Below are positions 21,551 through 32,305 of a stretch of DNA of 64,000 bases, in pieces. The notes under the pieces were generated by a model. The model was given only the letters and a program-made list of their open reading frames with translations. It did no database searches and had not been told where the DNA came from. The DNA is from Ianthella basta (lineage: Eukaryota; Porifera; Demospongiae; Verongiida; Ianthellidae), in assembly GCA_964019415.1 (NCBI GenBank), contig OZ025874.1, positions 2,377,512 through 2,441,511 on the forward strand, written 5' to 3'. The stretch's first letter is position 1. Every line of letters begins with the position of its first letter. Both the position numbers and the translations under genes were made by a program.

Positions 21551-21817
21551 AATGGGGGAGGGCGATCACTGGTTGCCATCGATAGGGCTCCGGCCCCCCA
21601 GCCTCCTGAAACACTTCGGTGTAGAAGGCTGGTAGGCGTAATATCCAGTGATTAGCCTTTGTTCAACCTAGCCCGGCCTGGCCGTTGCAGTGGCTTACTG
21701 CAATGAACCGACCTCTCAACAATCCCGCGCAAGTCACGCTCATGACTTAGCCTTCCCCCATTAATATTCGCTCTTGTTGAAACCACAAGTGTTTCACTGG
21801 TGGGGGATACAAGAGTG

Positions 21818-21915
21818 ACTAGTCATCCTGCATTCCATCAGTACGCCACACTGATGAGCCCCAATCAGGGCGAAACAGCTGTCTGTGGCTCTTCCATCTT
21901 TGTAGGATGACTAGT
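21818..21915 (+). ncRNA. Hammerhead ribozyme, copy 4 (plus)
   Basis: Same sequence as copy 3, 365 bp downstream; all core bases intact. Confidence 0.91.
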
Positions 21916-22182
21916 AATGGGGGAGGGCGATCACTGGTTGCCATCGATAGGGCTCCGGCCCCCCAGCCTCCTGAAACACTTCGGTGTAGAAGGCTGGTAG
22001 GCGTAATATCCAGTGATTAGCCTTTGTTCAACCTAGCCCGGCCTGGCCGTTGCAGTGGCTTACTGCAATGAACCGACCTCTCAACAATCCCGCGCAAGTC
22101 ACGCTCATGACTTAGCCTTCCCCCATTAATATTCGCTCTTGTTGAAACCACAAGTGTTTCACTGGTGGGGGATACAAGAGTG

Positions 22183-22280
22183 ACTAGTCATCCTGCATTC
22201 CATCAGTACGCCACACTGATGAGCCCCAATCAGGGCGAAACAGCTGTCTGTGGCTCTTCCATCTTTGTAGGATGACTAGT
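22183..22280 (+). ncRNA. Hammerhead ribozyme, copy 5 (plus)
   Basis: Same sequence as copy 3; core and all stems intact. Confidence 0.91.
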
Positions 22281-22547
22281 AATGGGGGAGGGCGATCACT
22301 GGTTGCCATCGATAGGGCTCCGGCCCCCCAGCCTCCTGAAACACTTCGGTGTAGAAGGCTGGTAGGCGTAATATCCAGTGATTAGCCTTTGTTCAACCTA
22401 GCCCGGCCTGGCCGTTGCAGTGGCTTACTGCAATGAACCGACCTCTCAACAATCCCGCGCAAGTCACGCTCATGACTTAGCCTTCCCCCATTAATATTCG
22501 CTCTTGTTGAAACCACAAGTGTTTCACTGGTGGGGGATACAAGAGTG

Positions 22548-22645
22548 ACTAGTCATCCTGCATTCCATCAGTACGCCACACTGATGAGCCCCAATCAGGG
22601 CGAAACAGCTGTCTGTGGCTCTTCCATCTTTGTAGGATGACTAGT
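22548..22645 (+). ncRNA. Hammerhead ribozyme, copy 6 (plus)
   Basis: Same sequence as copy 3; core and all stems intact. Confidence 0.91.
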
Positions 22646-22912
22646 AATGGGGGAGGGCGATCACTGGTTGCCATCGATAGGGCTCCGGCCCCCCAGCCTC
22701 CTGAAACACTTCGGTGTAGAAGGCTGGTAGGCGTAATATCCAGTGATTAGCCTTTGTTCAACCTAGCCCGGCCTGGCCGTTGCAGTGGCTTACTGCAATG
22801 AACCGACCTCTCAACAATCCCGCGCAAGTCACGCTCATGACTTAGCCTTCCCCCATTAATATTCGCTCTTGTTGAAACCACAAGTGTTTCACTGGTGGGG
22901 GATACAAGAGTG

Positions 22913-23010
22913 ACTAGTCATCCTGCATTCCATCAGTACGCCACACTGATGAGCCCCAATCAGGGCGAAACAGCTGTCTGTGGCTCTTCCATCTTTGTAG
23001 GATGACTAGT
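22913..23010 (+). ncRNA. Hammerhead ribozyme, copy 7 (plus)
   Basis: Same sequence as copy 3; core and all stems intact. Confidence 0.91.
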
Positions 23011-23277
23011 AATGGGGGAGGGCGATCACTGGTTGCCATCGATAGGGCTCCGGCCCCCCAGCCTCCTGAAACACTTCGGTGTAGAAGGCTGGTAGGCGTA
23101 ATATCCAGTGATTAGCCTTTGTTCAACCTAGCCCGGCCTGGCCGTTGCAGTGGCTTACTGCAATGAACCGACCTCTCAACAATCCCGCGCAAGTCACGCT
23201 CATGACTTAGCCTTCCCCCATTAATATTCGCTCTTGTTGAAACCACAAGTGTTTCACTGGTGGGGGATACAAGAGTG

Positions 23278-23375
23278 ACTAGTCATCCTGCATTCCATCA
23301 GTACGCCACACTGATGAGCCCCAATCAGGGCGAAACAGCTGTCTGTGGCTCTTCCATCTTTGTAGGATGACTAGT
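23278..23375 (+). ncRNA. Hammerhead ribozyme, copy 8 (plus)
   Basis: Same sequence as copy 3. It is the last ribozyme before the array ends in a partial unit at 23490. Confidence 0.91.
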
Positions 23376-23608
23376 AATGGGGGAGGGCGATCACTGGTTG
23401 CCATCGATAGGGCTCCGGCCCCCCAGCCTCCTGAAACACTTCGGTGTAGAAGGCTGGTAGGCGTAATATCCAGTGATTAGCCTTTGTTCATGTTTCGGTA
23501 TGCGTACTTATTATTAAGTGGAGCTCTTGTCACTATTAGCTAGCTAGCTAGCATCTTTAAGTAAGTAAGTGTCTATCGTTTGTGTACACTTGGCCATTCT
23601 ATGTGTAG

Positions 23609-24818
23609 GAATATCTCCCAGTGTACCTGACGTCCAAGTGCCGATACAATTTCCTATCATTGACAAACTTTCAGATGAGTTTTCCTTGCTGGCGGCCGCA
23701 ATTGACATGGCTGTCCACGAGCTAAATCAGAACCGTCTTTCAGGATTGAAGTCATGCATTGCAGCGAAATTGAAGGCAAAATATCTAACAAGTCAGGGGC
23801 CCCTTCACAACACAGCAGATGAACTGATGAATACCCTTCAAAAGTGTTGGGACTATCTCAACTTTGAGTTTGCACAGTTAGTTGTGCAATATCTTGGGGA
23901 TGAACAGCTACAGAAGAAGATGAGAACCTATGAGGAAAAAGTGCCACAGGAGGTACGGAAGACCATAGAAGAATGCAAGCAGAGAGCGGTCCAGCCTAAA
24001 CCACCTCCCAATTATGTATCCATGTCTGTAACAGTCCATGTGGATCCGCACAGCTACTCCTTGCACCACATTCTAAGGATGAAAAACTTCCTTGTGCACG
24101 AGATTGGGATTGATGAGGCCTTATTCAAAGGGTGGAGTGAAGGAAGCATCACACTCCACTTCTACATCAATGTAGATGACGTGGAAACTGCACAGATTGG
24201 GTTGAAAGCCCACCTTAATGAGCTACAAGATTTGCAAGTGACTAGATTGGAGGTATCAGGTCAATTTTGTCTGAATGTACCCTATAGCAGTTCAGAGGTG
24301 AGTATACTAGGACCATGAGTAAGCTGCATGAATTCTTAAATGGACAAGTGTATATTCATGGAACACGGACACTGCATGCACAGGAATTACATAGTACACA
24401 GATATTCTAAATGGCATTTGCATGACAGTGCAGCCAAGTATAATGAACACTATAATTATAGCCGATATTCCATCATGCATGATACTTGCAGAGTTGACAC
24501 TGTTAAAATAGGGTAACTGCATTTCTAGAAGAACTGTGTTGCCACAAATATCTTCTATTTAAGGATGCATATTCTTTCCCTATGCACTCCATTCCTACAT
24601 TTGTTACCTGCTCTGCTTATCTGTGAAATGTATGTGTAGCATTGCTGATGGGAATGCAACAGCAAAATAGCAAGAGCAATCATGTGTATACAATCTACAA
24701 CTGCATTCAAGGAATTATCTTTATATGCAGGCCATTCATAGAAGCAGTGCAGCTGAAGGCAGTGGTAAGATGCTGTGGAAGTCACATGAACGAGAAGATT
24801 TGTGTACACCAGAACCAG
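23609..24818 (+). CDS. CARD-domain gene, exons 2-3
   Basis: Exon 2 (23609-24297) follows a TGTGTAG acceptor and continues exon 1 in phase; exon 3 (24731-24818) follows an ATGCAG acceptor. Exon 2 encodes a helical region (IIDKLSDEFSLLAAAIDMAV ... YLNFEFAQLVVQYLGDEQ ... EVRKTIEECKQRA) and then, after a Pro-rich PKPPP linker, an alpha/beta stretch (MSVTVHVDPHSYSLHHIL ... SITLHFYINVDDVETA ... VTRLEVSGQFCLNV). I do not recognise either as a named family. Exon 3 is a short polar linker. Exon 3 ends in phase 1 and fits the exon at 33309. Combined with exon 1 this would be an intracellular adaptor-like part preceding the predicted membrane segment. Confidence 0.72.
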
Positions 24819-25001
24819 GTATGTTAACTTATCTAGTAGTTAATGTACTCAATAGTTTAAAGTACCCTTGGGCACGTTCCAGTATTACCTCAATATACTC
24901 CAAGATCACTGAAACATAGTACTCGTTTTGGCCTACTAAATGTATAGTTCTTTTTGGCATGCACAGACATCATGAGCCCAATAAAAATAGCTAGTCCTAT
25001 C

Positions 25002-26350
25002 TTAAAGGTCCACGTCGCATTTTTCTTAATTTTTATATTGATAGTGCTTTGTGAAAGATCTTCAATGATACCCAGTTCAGTGTGCTCTGCCTCCCGATGG
25101 GGGAGTTACGAGGGCGCAAAGTTGCAAAAAAGACCAATTATGCGTGGGCATTTTCGGTTTTCCGGTGGCAGCAATGCCTAAAATGTCGTGACGTCATAGT
25201 AGGCTCTGGAATGTTTGCACAAGTATGGAGGAGAGTAGGCCAGGCAACAGACTGAACAAGAAATCGTTATTTCCTGCGAGTCTTTATCTTAAGATGAAGG
25301 TGAAACTTCTTGAGACAATGAAGGAGATGCCCCTGCTGATTTTGAAATAGATCTGGGCATGCGGGTTGCGCAGCTGTACGGCACGACATCAATTTTGCGA
25401 CACGACCAATCATAGGGTGACGCCCGTTCTCAGTCCTACAAACGCCGATTCGCACCATTCTTGGACTGTTACAAGAGCATACGAAACAGAGATGGTATGC
25501 TAGCCTAGAGCTGATTTGTCACCTCCTACAAGGCGTAACAGCTGAAATATGAAGTGTGCCGAAAACATATTTTGGAGCACTCGGCACGTATTTCAGGTCA
25601 CTGGCTCGCACGTCACGAGACGTAAGCATCTCTCCACTCTTACTTGCTAGGTTGTAGGGCACACACAAGCTTTTTTCGCCTTTTTCGTCATTCTAAAGCT
25701 ACTACTCACCCTTTCGTCCTTTGTAGCGATCTGTCATCTTCTCGATTGGCTTTCTCTGTGCTAGGAAGGACTCTCCTATAAGTTAAAGCGGCATTCGGAT
25801 TCTGACGGATGTACTAGAGTGAGCAAAGTGGTTGTTGCTAGAATATTTACACCAAGAAACAGCGAAATGGCAGGTAGGGCATCAGTCGCAATCCGAAAGG
25901 CGCTCTAACGTACGGGAAAGTCTTGCCAAGCACAGAAAGACCCTGCCAACAGCTGCTGGCCACCGCTTCTTCAGACTATCGCTCTTTGTGAAATGAAGCA
26001 GCGACCGTTGCCTCCACCATAGATCTATGCCTCCACTGGCCCTACTACATCCTCCAGCAACGCATTTGTGATGCATCGGGGCGAGTTCATCAGCAAGAGG
26101 GACATGAATAGCCAGTCAGCGATTGTCTTCCCTCACAGCGTGTGACACGTTCAAGCATAGACACAAGTGTACGGCAAGCCTACTGTGACGTCACAGCAAT
26201 ATGGCGGATTTCTTCGGCCGATTTTCTGGAAGTGAGCCATTATCGCTCTACCAGGGAATTTCGAAGCGCTCTAACAGCAATTTTCGGTGGTTTTAGATGA
26301 TAATCTATCATATAAAGGCAATTTGTATAACCGTGACAGTGGACCTTTAA
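25002..26350. mobile_element. TTAA-type DNA transposon remnant
   Basis: Ends read TTAA-AGGTCCAC at the left (25002) and, inverted, TTAA-AGGTCCAC at the right (26350). TTAA target duplications and short TIRs fit the piggyBac or Kolobok groups. It lies in intron 3 of the CARD gene, 184 bp after exon 3. The interior is 1.34 kb with a THAP-like fragment on the minus strand. Kolobok-type elements are known to carry THAP fingers, so that group is favoured. No intact transposase. Confidence 0.65.
25882..26076 (-). pseudogene. THAP-type zinc-finger fragment
   Basis: Reads MHHKCVAGGCSRASGG, then LLHFTKSDSLKKRWPAAVGR. The N-terminal C-x4-C pair, the aromatic LHF, the KKRW and the A-x-x-R match the first half of a THAP DNA-binding finger. 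The C-x2-H half is damaged by a stop (LSDCD then end). It is too short for function. It could be the N-terminus of the lost transposase. Confidence 0.4.
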
Positions 26351-26987
26351 TGTTTTAGTGCACTACAATTAAAGTAGCCAAATGGCGGCGGTGAAGAACA
26401 ATTGAAGGACATTGATAGGCTTGTTTCAACGTGTTGACGATAACAGCTCAGCCAAAGCCATGCAACCTGGCGTATACGTAAGAGAAAAGTGCTATTGCCT
26501 GCTCGTACCCCATTTATTCTTTCCTATCTGCTCCTTCCCACTGAAGTTTTGCGCACTTCCAGTACATGGCGCAAGGCACTTATGGACCCACGTTGTGCAG
26601 TAGGACTCAAATACGGACATGAAAGGCTAGGGTCTGAGCTCTGCGTGACAACGTAATTGTCACAGCACAGTAACGAATTTGAAGTTTGTGTTCCTGTGTA
26701 TTAAGATATTCCAATATCGCTATTTTGTTGTGTTTGCATATGGTATGGCCTAGTCTATCAAGCTAAACTCCTTTTGCGTTTTCACGTAACCGGAAGTAAT
26801 GGGCAGGGAAAGGCGAAAGAGGGTCTAGCAAAGGTCATTAATATTCATAATAAGGTATTTCACACTTCGCAAGGAACACATACCATAGTTTGGCTTGCTA
26901 GACCGTCCCACTGGTAAACCAGCTACGATTGCTCTGCGGTGTAGCAAGTCTGTGCAACCAGTCAGTTAGCGCAGTTAGGAACTGAGG

Positions 26988-27436
26988 ATGGCCAAACCAC
27001 TGAGCTCTGTATGCGCTGTCTGCAAATTGGCCATTCCCAAGAGCAAGCCCAAGTATCGCAGTGCGAGTTGTAGCGAGGAGGCGGCCTGACTGAGTTGAAC
27101 CATCAGCTGAGAGGAGTGGCTGGTGCTGAGTTGTCTGCAAGTCTGGGATCCCACTTCTTGTGCTTATCATGCCTGGGTAAGCTTCTAACGGTTGCGAATC
27201 AGAAGAAACGCTATGAAGAGTCAAGGAGTGAACTTCTTCGCAAGCTGCACAATGCCTCTGCTCCCTCTCCGATGAGAATAAGCCCTCAGAGATTGACTAG
27301 TCGGTCACAGAAACGACCTCTGCTGTCTCCAGCTAAAACTGGAGTCTCCCCTTTTGCCAAAAGGCAAGCTTCTGGTTCAGGGAGCACTGAAGAGCCATCA
27401 GCAATGCCTGTTTACCACCGCAAGTTCACAGGGTAG
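26988..27436 (+). pseudogene. Zinc-binding protein fragment carried in the long-TIR element
   Basis: Starts MAKPLSSVCAVCKLAIPKSK in one frame, shifts near 27080, and continues in the frame that reads LGSHFLCLSCLGKLLTVANQ and KKRYEESRSELLRKL. Two C-x2-C pairs (CAVC, CLSC) suggest a treble-clef or ribbon. A Ser/Pro/Arg-rich linker follows to MPVYHRKFTG, where the nested element begins. It resembles no family I can name. The antisense reading 26898-27224 is a shadow. Confidence 0.4.
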
Positions 27437-27518
27437 TTATAACATGAAACCTCCACTTTGGGTGAAAGGTGTAGATAACCACTAAATTTTGATCGTTAGC
27501 ACATTTTGAGGAAGAAGT

Positions 27519-27565
27519 GTGATGTCATCAGTGACATCACCGGTGATGTCATATGATGTCATCAT
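27519..27565. promoter_or_regulatory. Cluster of CRE/ATF-like GATGTCAT words
   Basis: GTGATGTCATCA, GTGACATCAC, GGTGATGTCAT and ATGATGTCATC follow one another within 47 bp, partly palindromic. Such TGATGTCA words are half-CRE/ATF-type sites. Binding is inference. Confidence 0.4.
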
Positions 27566-27824
27566 GTACATACACCAACCTCACACAATCACTGAAGCAG
27601 CAGGGCTACCCACATTCACATTTTGCAGTAGCAGTATTACAGGAAAGGAAGAAGGATGAGAAGAAGACTAGCACTCAGTTAGAGTGCTTACACACAGACC
27701 AGCACTCCACTAGAGTGCTTACACAACAGACAAGCACTTGGCTACAGTGCTCACACAACAGTCTTTGCCTAATGAAGTTATTCTCTGTATTCCAGTTTTT
27801 ATCTACAGCAATTATTGAGTTGGT

Positions 27825-28110
27825 ACTAAGTACGCGTGGAGCGAGACAGCGTGTGGAATGAGAAAATGTTTGTAGATTGAAGGAGCGCGTCGAATGAGAC
27901 TGCGTGTTGAGTTACGTACGAAGCGCGTAGAGTGAGACAGCGCGTGGAGAGAGGCCGCGCGTAGTCAGACGTATCTGTTAGGCAGCGCGTGGAGTGAGAC
28001 AGCGCGTGGAGAGAGGCCATGCGCAGACTGAGGCTGCGTGTGGAGTTAGGCAGCGCGTGGAGTGAGACAGAGCGTGGATTGAGGCTGTGTGATGAGTTAG
28101 GGAGCGTGTA
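27825..28110. repeat. Minisatellite, GCGCGTGGAGTGAGACA-type
   Basis: Irregular tandem units of about 17-24 bp built from GCGCGTGGAG(T/A)GAG and variants run for roughly 280 bp. The antisense open frame (Leu/Ser/His/Thr-rich) arises from the repeat and is not taken as a gene. Confidence 0.8.
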
Positions 28111-29189
28111 GTGCGGCACACATGGATGCACCCCAACGTACCTTCATTAAATCATACTCTTCCAGTTCTGTGGGCCTGACAACAATAACAGATACTGTCC
28201 TCGATCTGCTGCACTTCGGTTGACAAGCCGCGTCCTGACATCCCTTTAACACATTGCTATTCGATAACTTATAGTGACGTTTGTTGACGTCATCACAATG
28301 GCCGGCTTGTTGCTCAGGGAATTTTGTATAAAAAACGGCATACCTAGAGCTCCTTCTCGGTGAGTGTGCTGCGCATCATCGTGTTTAGTAGTAAATGTAC
28401 CTTCATATTCGACTGAAAACAGAAGTGTACCGTAGTCTGTTTCAGAGAAAATTGCATTCGAACGTGTGAATTGTGGCAAATTTTCTACCAAAAAGGTGTT
28501 TTTCTTTATATTCTCTGCAAATAGACGCGTATATCCCCAGTTCTCAGTCGATTCTGAAGCTTTACATTCCCCTACACCTAACCAGCGCAACTACGCGTGT
28601 TTCAGGCGTCATCTAGATAAGCTGGTTTTGCTCTGAATGTCAGCGAGTATACCATTTTCAACACTATCAAACATCGTCATCCAAGCTTTTGCCGGTGCGC
28701 TGATTGACTTTTCCGATAAAGCTAAGATCATACTTTATTATCTTGCCAATCTTTATCCTTAGAGTCATTCAGAGAGTGAAAATATAACGTTTCAAAAAGG
28801 TGCAAAGTTAGCAGCTATATTAGCGGTTTCATGTTATAACTACCCTGTGTTATTTCCAGGAGCTTCAATAATTGCGGGGTATCCCAGCTTGTGTAGGCCT
28901 TTGTCAACAGCACCACGAAGAAGCATTGGGTCACTTGAGATAGCGTCCATCCACACAGTCAAGAGCGCCGCCATTACTGCTCGCACTGCAACAAAACCGT
29001 CCCTGTTTAATTAACGTGGAGGTGTCGACGAGGTGCAACTACTAGTTGGATCTAGCTTGTTGATCTGATTGGTCAATCAGCTATGAATATTAATGATCTC
29101 TGCTAGACTCTCTTTCGCCTTTCCCTGCCCGTTACTTCCAGTTACACGAAAACACAAAAGAGGTCTAGCTCGATAGACTAGGTATGGCC

Positions 29190-30990
29190 TTATAGCCAGC
29201 TCAAGAAGAAATTGATGTACGCTTGTAGGACATGTCTATTTTGTTCACATAGGCTGAACCCAGTTTATATAACACCTAAGGGTGTCCAATTCCTGTGTTG
29301 CCACGGCTATGCATGTGATGTCATGTGATGTGCACGTGTTTTAGGGAGTCTGGATCAAAATCGCCATGAAATGTCATTTACGGACCGTACACAGGGAGGC
29401 GAATTAAACTATGACAGTATAGTGGTGGAACTGTTAGACTACTTGGCTAACAAGATCAAGCACAATGTGACACCCAAGGGGGCCCATAGGTAGTCACGTG
29501 GGGAGAAGCAGTCTGAAGCATCTAGTATATAAGTCTATTATACATCATGTGATACGCCTAGCAAAACGGTTATTTCACCATTGCTTTCACTAAACGGCTT
29601 CACCCTATTCATTGAGAAGGGGTTTTCGCGGGATGAAGACAAAAATGGTTAGTCAACTGAATTCTCTAGCTTCTCCATGTGGGCAAATGCTATGCAAAGT
29701 TCCTGTCTGGAGTTACATGACCCTAAATATTTCTAACCAGCAAGTAGACACAGTTTTCCTATCATAGCTTCACAGCGGAATGGCTTAACAAATTTGCCCA
29801 TATGGAAAAGTTAGATAGCACAATCGAATGATGCCATTTTCTTTAGTCTGTGACTTTCCCTTCAACATGGCAACGGCATTTACCACTATTTTAGTGCCTT
29901 CGCTATCATCGATATAACTCGATGTAGTAAAGTTCTATTAGCAAAGGTCATGTGCTGAGTTACAAAGTTTTTTTGTCTCTTCCACCATACTTGTCTTGTT
30001 CTGATCCAGCTGCGCCTGTAGGAGATATAAGTGAAAATGTGAAGGTCAAAATTGACTGCGGCAGAAGCCGCATTGTTTACATAAGACATGTCCCACATGC
30101 GTAGCATGTTTTTTGGAAATGCATAAAGTGTTCAAAATAGTATAATATAAATTCTTTCAAAATTAAAGGGAATATAGGAATGGCCAGCAGAAAAGCATTT
30201 ATAAGTTACTAACTATAATGTACCTCATTTCTGTGGAGTTCCTTCAACATTCCTATTTTCTTTCTACATGGTGGAAGTGGCAGAAACAGCAGAAATGGTG
30301 GAAATGACAGAAACCCTCCAAAATGAAGTCCCCTTCATAATCATAACTAGGCATACGCTAAGCGCATAAGAATTGCCTCGCAGCATGAATATTACGTGGC
30401 CAGTAGACAAGTGTATTGTGATGTTACAGACTGGAGCTGTCTTAGCAGCCAAGCACCTTGTTTGTTACTGCCAAAGCTCCCCAAGCCTGGACTGCCACTG
30501 CTTGTCCGTCGCTGACGTCAGTAGCCTTGCGCCATTCTGCCGCATTCACTTCTAGTCTAGCCTATTTTTGCCCCGCTCTCTTCGTATCAAGTCCCGCACA
30601 GCGTCTTGCAGTGTGGCCCCCTCAGCGTGCTGCGTCGTTTCCATTCCCATCTGTGCCTTCCCTCTCCTTCTGTGCCCCTGATCTGCGGGAGCATACCAGC
30701 AAAGATGAGCAGCCGAGCAGGAGCAGAAGCACCCTCTGAAAAGACGAGCCGTCACGTGGCGGAGTCACATGCGCAGTCACATGTCGTGCGATACAAATAT
30801 CGGATATATATCGCCGAGGCTCGAATAGACAGTGATCATTAGCCTCGCTTACGCTCGCCGCTCGGCAATAAACTCCACCCTTGTAATATGCCCCACCCAC
30901 TTAGTAAACCCCTTTCAATACATTCACCCTATAGCAAAGAACATACTGAAATTCACACACAATGCGTCAGCCAAGCGGGATTTGAACATG
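29190..30990. other. Intron 3 interior, no gene recognised
   Basis: Mostly AT-rich. A 46-codon plus-strand ORF at 30703-30840 (MSSRAGAEAPSEKTSRH) sits in a GC-richer patch but has no support. Nothing else stands out. Confidence 0.4.
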
Positions 30991-30999
30991 ACGCAGTAA

Positions 31000-32073
31000 C
31001 CCAAATTGTCATACTGCCAAACAAAGCTGATCATTGGTCTGGGAATACCCTGAATGAGGCAGGAAGTGCCCAGTTATGCACTGCGAGAAGGGAAGCAGTG
31101 ATGGTTTAGGGAATTAGCAAGTGGTGCTATGGCCGTGGGTCAAACTGTGAACAGACAGACCAAAATTGAGTGCATGGGAAATGCTGTTGGCATGCATTGC
31201 TCAACCATGGCTGGGAGCTGGACTGCATGGCTGCATGACCATCCTCCACTCCCAGTGCATGGCACGTACCGTATTTGTCTGAATAGAGGCCCGGGCCTCT
31301 ATTTCTTTCCCGGGGTTTTGACCAGGCCTCTATTCGAGCTTGGCTTCTATTAAAATTGTTATATATTTTTCCTAATACTTTGCCTTGTTTCCAATATAAA
31401 ATTAGTGGTGTATAGTATTGTGTCTCTGTGCATGGAGGAGAATGACTGCAAGTCAAGATTCACATGCAACTAGTTCTGTCGTGAAAGAGAGCATTGTTAG
31501 AGGCCACCACATGTATAAGGTGGCAGTGGCTTCCTTGGTCGTCTTCTCTGCGCACTCAACAGCTTTCAACTTGAAGGAGACATCGTACAACTTTTTCTTA
31601 GACATCGCTCTTGCAACTTTGGTGATCCTTGGCAACTGTGAAGTGTGACAAGCGACTTGCAGTTGCTAGGAGCACAAAAGCATCGATCGAGAGGCATTCC
31701 ATGTAGATTGCAGGAAACCCAGCAACTATTCAGGACCCGGCCACTATTCGGACCCAGCCTCTATTCAAGCCCGGCCTCTATACGGACAAATACGGTAGGT
31801 CACCAGGGGGATTGTTTGGCTGTTGGTAATGCTGTTTGTATCCACTTCCTTTTACTGATGCAATACATGCTATGTGCCATCAACATTTCCCATGCATTCA
31901 AGTTTGGTCTGCATGTCTGGTCACAGTTTGACCCACGGCCACAGCAGCAGTTGCTCATCCCCTAAACCATCACTGCTTCCCTTCTCCCAGTACATAACTG
32001 GGCACTTACTGCCTCATTCAGGGTATTCCTAAACCAATGAATAGCTTTGTGCAGCTGGATGACAATTTTGTGT
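31000..32073. mobile_element. Long inverted-repeat element (about 1.07 kb)
   Basis: About 195 bp at the left (through GGAATACCCTGAATGAGGCA, GCAGTGATGGTTTA, GGCCGTGGGTCAAACTGTGA) recur inverted at 31860-32073. The unique centre holds a nested MITE. Target duplication not resolved. Non-autonomous and non-coding. Confidence 0.7.
31267..31797. mobile_element. TA-type MITE (TACCGTATTTGTC ends), 531 bp
   Basis: The left end TACCGTATTTGTCTGAATAG and the right end, inverted, TACCGTATTTGTCCGTATAG match at 18 of 20 bases and start with TA, as for Tc1/mariner-like targets. GGCCTCTATTC words repeat near both ends. It lies between the arms of the larger inverted-repeat element. Confidence 0.7.
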
Positions 32074-32305
32074 TGCTGTATCGTATTTGAATTCAGCTTG
32101 TGCTGTGTTTGAGTTTGAGTTTGTTCTGTGTTGAGGTACTCAGTGTGATTCACTAAGTGAGTAGGACATATTATGTGGATGAGGCTTATTATTGGGCTTG
32201 ATTTTAAATGGGACTTCATTTCTGAGTGTTTCCGCCATTCTGCCGTTTCTCCTTGCCCATCTTTCACAAGTACAAATTGAACTATAGTAACATGATCATT
32301 ACGGA

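Larger units (their letters stand above)
20308..23490. repeat. Retrozyme-like satellite array, 365-bp units with hammerhead ribozymes
   Basis: Two and a half units (period 365: starts at 20309, 20674, 21039) run in one orientation to 21213; then 6.2 units run in the opposite orientation to 23490. Units are nearly identical; one difference seen is CCCAGCC versus CCCGGCC near 21311. Each complete unit carries one type I hammerhead ribozyme, eight in all. The array is flanked by an 11-bp duplication, TGTTTCGGTAT (20297-20307 and 23491-23501). From established knowledge, tandem units of a few hundred bases with type I hammerheads and target duplications characterise animal retrozymes, non-autonomous retroelements spread through circular RNA. 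No protein is encoded. The ribozyme-sense strand is plus in the right part and minus in the left. Confidence 0.92.
27428..28848. mobile_element. Nested TIR element (1,421 bp)
   Basis: The left end ACAGGGTAGTTATAACATG and following AAACC are repeated exactly inverted at 28825-28848, 24 bp in all. It splits the coding remnant of the host element. No target duplication could be made out. It contains the CRE-like repeats (27519-27565), short GAGTGCTTACAC repeats (27680-27760) and the GCGCGTGGAG minisatellite. No protein. Confidence 0.65.
26751..29180. mobile_element. Long-TIR transposon (2,430 bp) with 9-bp target duplication
   Basis: About 100 bp at the left end (TAGTCTATCAAGCTA..., to about 26860) are repeated inverted at the right end (to 29180). 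GGTATGGCC flanks both ends (26742-26750 and 29181-29189), a 9-bp duplication. Long TIRs with 9-bp duplications suggest a MULE-type element. Inside are a zinc-ribbon-like coding remnant, a nested TIR element and a minisatellite. No transposase core is seen. Confidence 0.75.

Noticed and set aside
20308-23490. CRISPR array
   Set aside because: Units are 365 bp and identical throughout, with no short repeat/variable spacer pattern, and the context is eukaryotic.
20308-23490. Pure centromeric-type satellite
   Set aside because: The hammerhead in every unit, the single flanking duplication and the orientation switch fit a mobile retrozyme insertion better.
24966-25184. Alternative terminal exon of the CARD gene (reads DIMSPIKIAS then a hydrophobic stretch)
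   Set aside because: In phase, but after a few codons it enters the left end of the TTAA element, so the hydrophobic tail is transposon sequence. Could be an exonised isoform; unproven.
26898-27224. 108-codon minus-strand ORF
   Set aside because: Antisense shadow of the Cys-pair reading on the plus strand.
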